The notes under the pieces: model-generated | What the model saw: only the letters and a program-made list of their open reading frames with translations | Database searches by the model: none | What the model was told of the DNA's origin: nothing | Shown: one piece after another, positions 63,905 through 64,000 of the stretch | Layout: the number at the start of each line of letters is the position of its first letter | Numbering within the stretch: position 1 is the stretch's first letter | Made by a program: the position numbers and the translations under genes | Source: Calliopsis andreniformis | Taxonomy: Eukaryota; Arthropoda; Insecta; Hymenoptera; Andrenidae | Direction: 5' to 3' | Assembly: GCF_051401765.1 (NCBI RefSeq) | Contig: NW_027480534.1 | Coordinates: 1,178,001-1,242,000, forward strand | DNA length: 64,000 nucleotides

Positions 63905-64000
63905 TGAGTATGAGGACTGAGGACTGAGGATTGAGGATTGATGATTGAAGATTGAGGATTGGGGATTGTGGATCGAAGATTGAGGATTGAGGATTGAGGA

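Larger units (their letters stand above)
1..64000 (+). repeat. 7-bp GAGGATT satellite array, whole window
   Basis: Every part of the window reads as head-to-tail heptamers GAGGATT. The commonest variants are GAGGACT, GAGGTTT, GAAGATT, GAGTATT, GAGGGTT, CAGGATT, GGGGATT, GTGGATT and GAGGAAT. All copies share one orientation; I found no block of the reverse complement. The consensus + strand has no C, so C appears only in variant units. Register slips are common, for example 6-bp GAGGAT or GAGGAC units before GAGG. The array starts and ends inside repeats, so both true ends lie outside the window. No unique DNA or mobile element interrupts it. This is a eukaryotic-type satellite; I do not recognise it as a named family. 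Confidence 0.97.
61043..64000 (+). repeat. Right-edge mosaic with local duplications
   Basis: No gene. It contains a 441-bp local repeat (61055 and 61496), two ATCCTGA-related cores (62503, with ATCCAGA; 63174, intact arms but followed by GATAGTTTATGG), and a 203-bp local repeat with two GAGTGAG modules (63608 and 63811). The window ends in ordinary heptamers. Confidence 0.78.

Noticed and set aside
1..64000. Resemblance of the SSILNPQ heptad to the RNA polymerase II tail or other functional heptad proteins
   Set aside because: The period of seven residues follows from the 7-bp unit, and the residues do not match YSPTSPS or any heptad I know.
1..64000. Telomere repeat (plant type TTTAGGG is also 7 bp)
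   Set aside because: The unit is GAGGATT, not TTTAGGG or TTAGGG. I see no run of telomeric units, and the high variant content does not suit an active telomere.
1..64000. Bacterial short heptamer repeats, such as the STRR elements of cyanobacteria
   Set aside because: Those are known as short runs between genes. A gene-free array over 64 kb with kilobase higher-order units does not fit a bacterial chromosome.
1..64000. CRISPR array
   Set aside because: There are no unique spacers of constant length; what lies between recurring words is more of the same heptamer.
1..64000. CENP-B box in the cores
   Set aside because: I looked for TTCG followed by A and CGGG at the required spacing and did not see it. 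TTCGGG occurs in GATTCGGGATT units, but without the rest of the motif.
1..64000. Sequencing or assembly garbage from slippage on a simple repeat
   Set aside because: Ordered sets of rare variants recur over kilobases with few differences, which slippage noise would not produce. Over-duplication of the 2610- and 2554-bp units remains possible and is listed as a check.

Overview
The whole window is one uninterrupted satellite DNA array. From base 1 to base 64000 it is built from a 7-bp unit, GAGGATT on the + strand (AATCCTC on the other), with point-variant heptamers and occasional 6-bp units. All copies point the same way, and the array runs off both ends, so it is longer than 64 kb. I find no protein-coding gene, tRNA, rRNA, CRISPR array, transposon or unique spacer. 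An array this long, with nested higher-order structure, points to a eukaryotic chromosome (centromeric, pericentromeric, subtelomeric or another heterochromatic block). The species and locus cannot be read from the sequence.

The many long open frames on the minus strand are a by-product of the repeat. Seven and three share no factor, so the antisense strand reads the same heptapeptide, SSILNPQ, in all three frames with no stop. The + strand meets TGA every 21 bp in every frame. Antisense frames end only where a variant heptamer places TCA, TTA or CTA on the + strand.

The array is organised at several scales. (1) Heptamers. (2) Local duplications of about 203, 280, 441 and 448 bp, all or nearly all multiples of 7. 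(3) Recurring modules made of divergent heptamers. The chief one is a punctuation core seen about 67 times, often carrying the inverted repeat ATCCTGA-GAAT-TCAGGAT. A second holds CGTCGAGG (10 copies), and a third holds GAGTGAG (6 copies). (4) Higher-order units of about 1.5 to 5.3 kb, copied in tandem or at a distance with very few differences.

Layout: 1-8.75 kb is an older mosaic with a pair at offset 3992. 8.75-28.2 kb holds overlapping units with offsets 3300, 2610, 1496 and 3021, sharing a 640-bp two-core cassette in seven copies. 28.2-36.4 kb is a mosaic that includes the first copy of a 3-kb unit. 36.45-41.56 kb is a nearly perfect tandem pair of 2554 bp. 41.7-52 kb carries two more copies of the 3-kb unit (offsets 9909/9805 and 5242). 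52-56.2 kb is a mosaic. 56.2-61 kb is a tandem pair of about 2.4 kb, and 61-64 kb is a mosaic with small local duplications.

The pattern fits repeated unequal exchange or conversion within a locally homogenised satellite. Block boundaries were set by eye and are good to roughly 10-30 bp.
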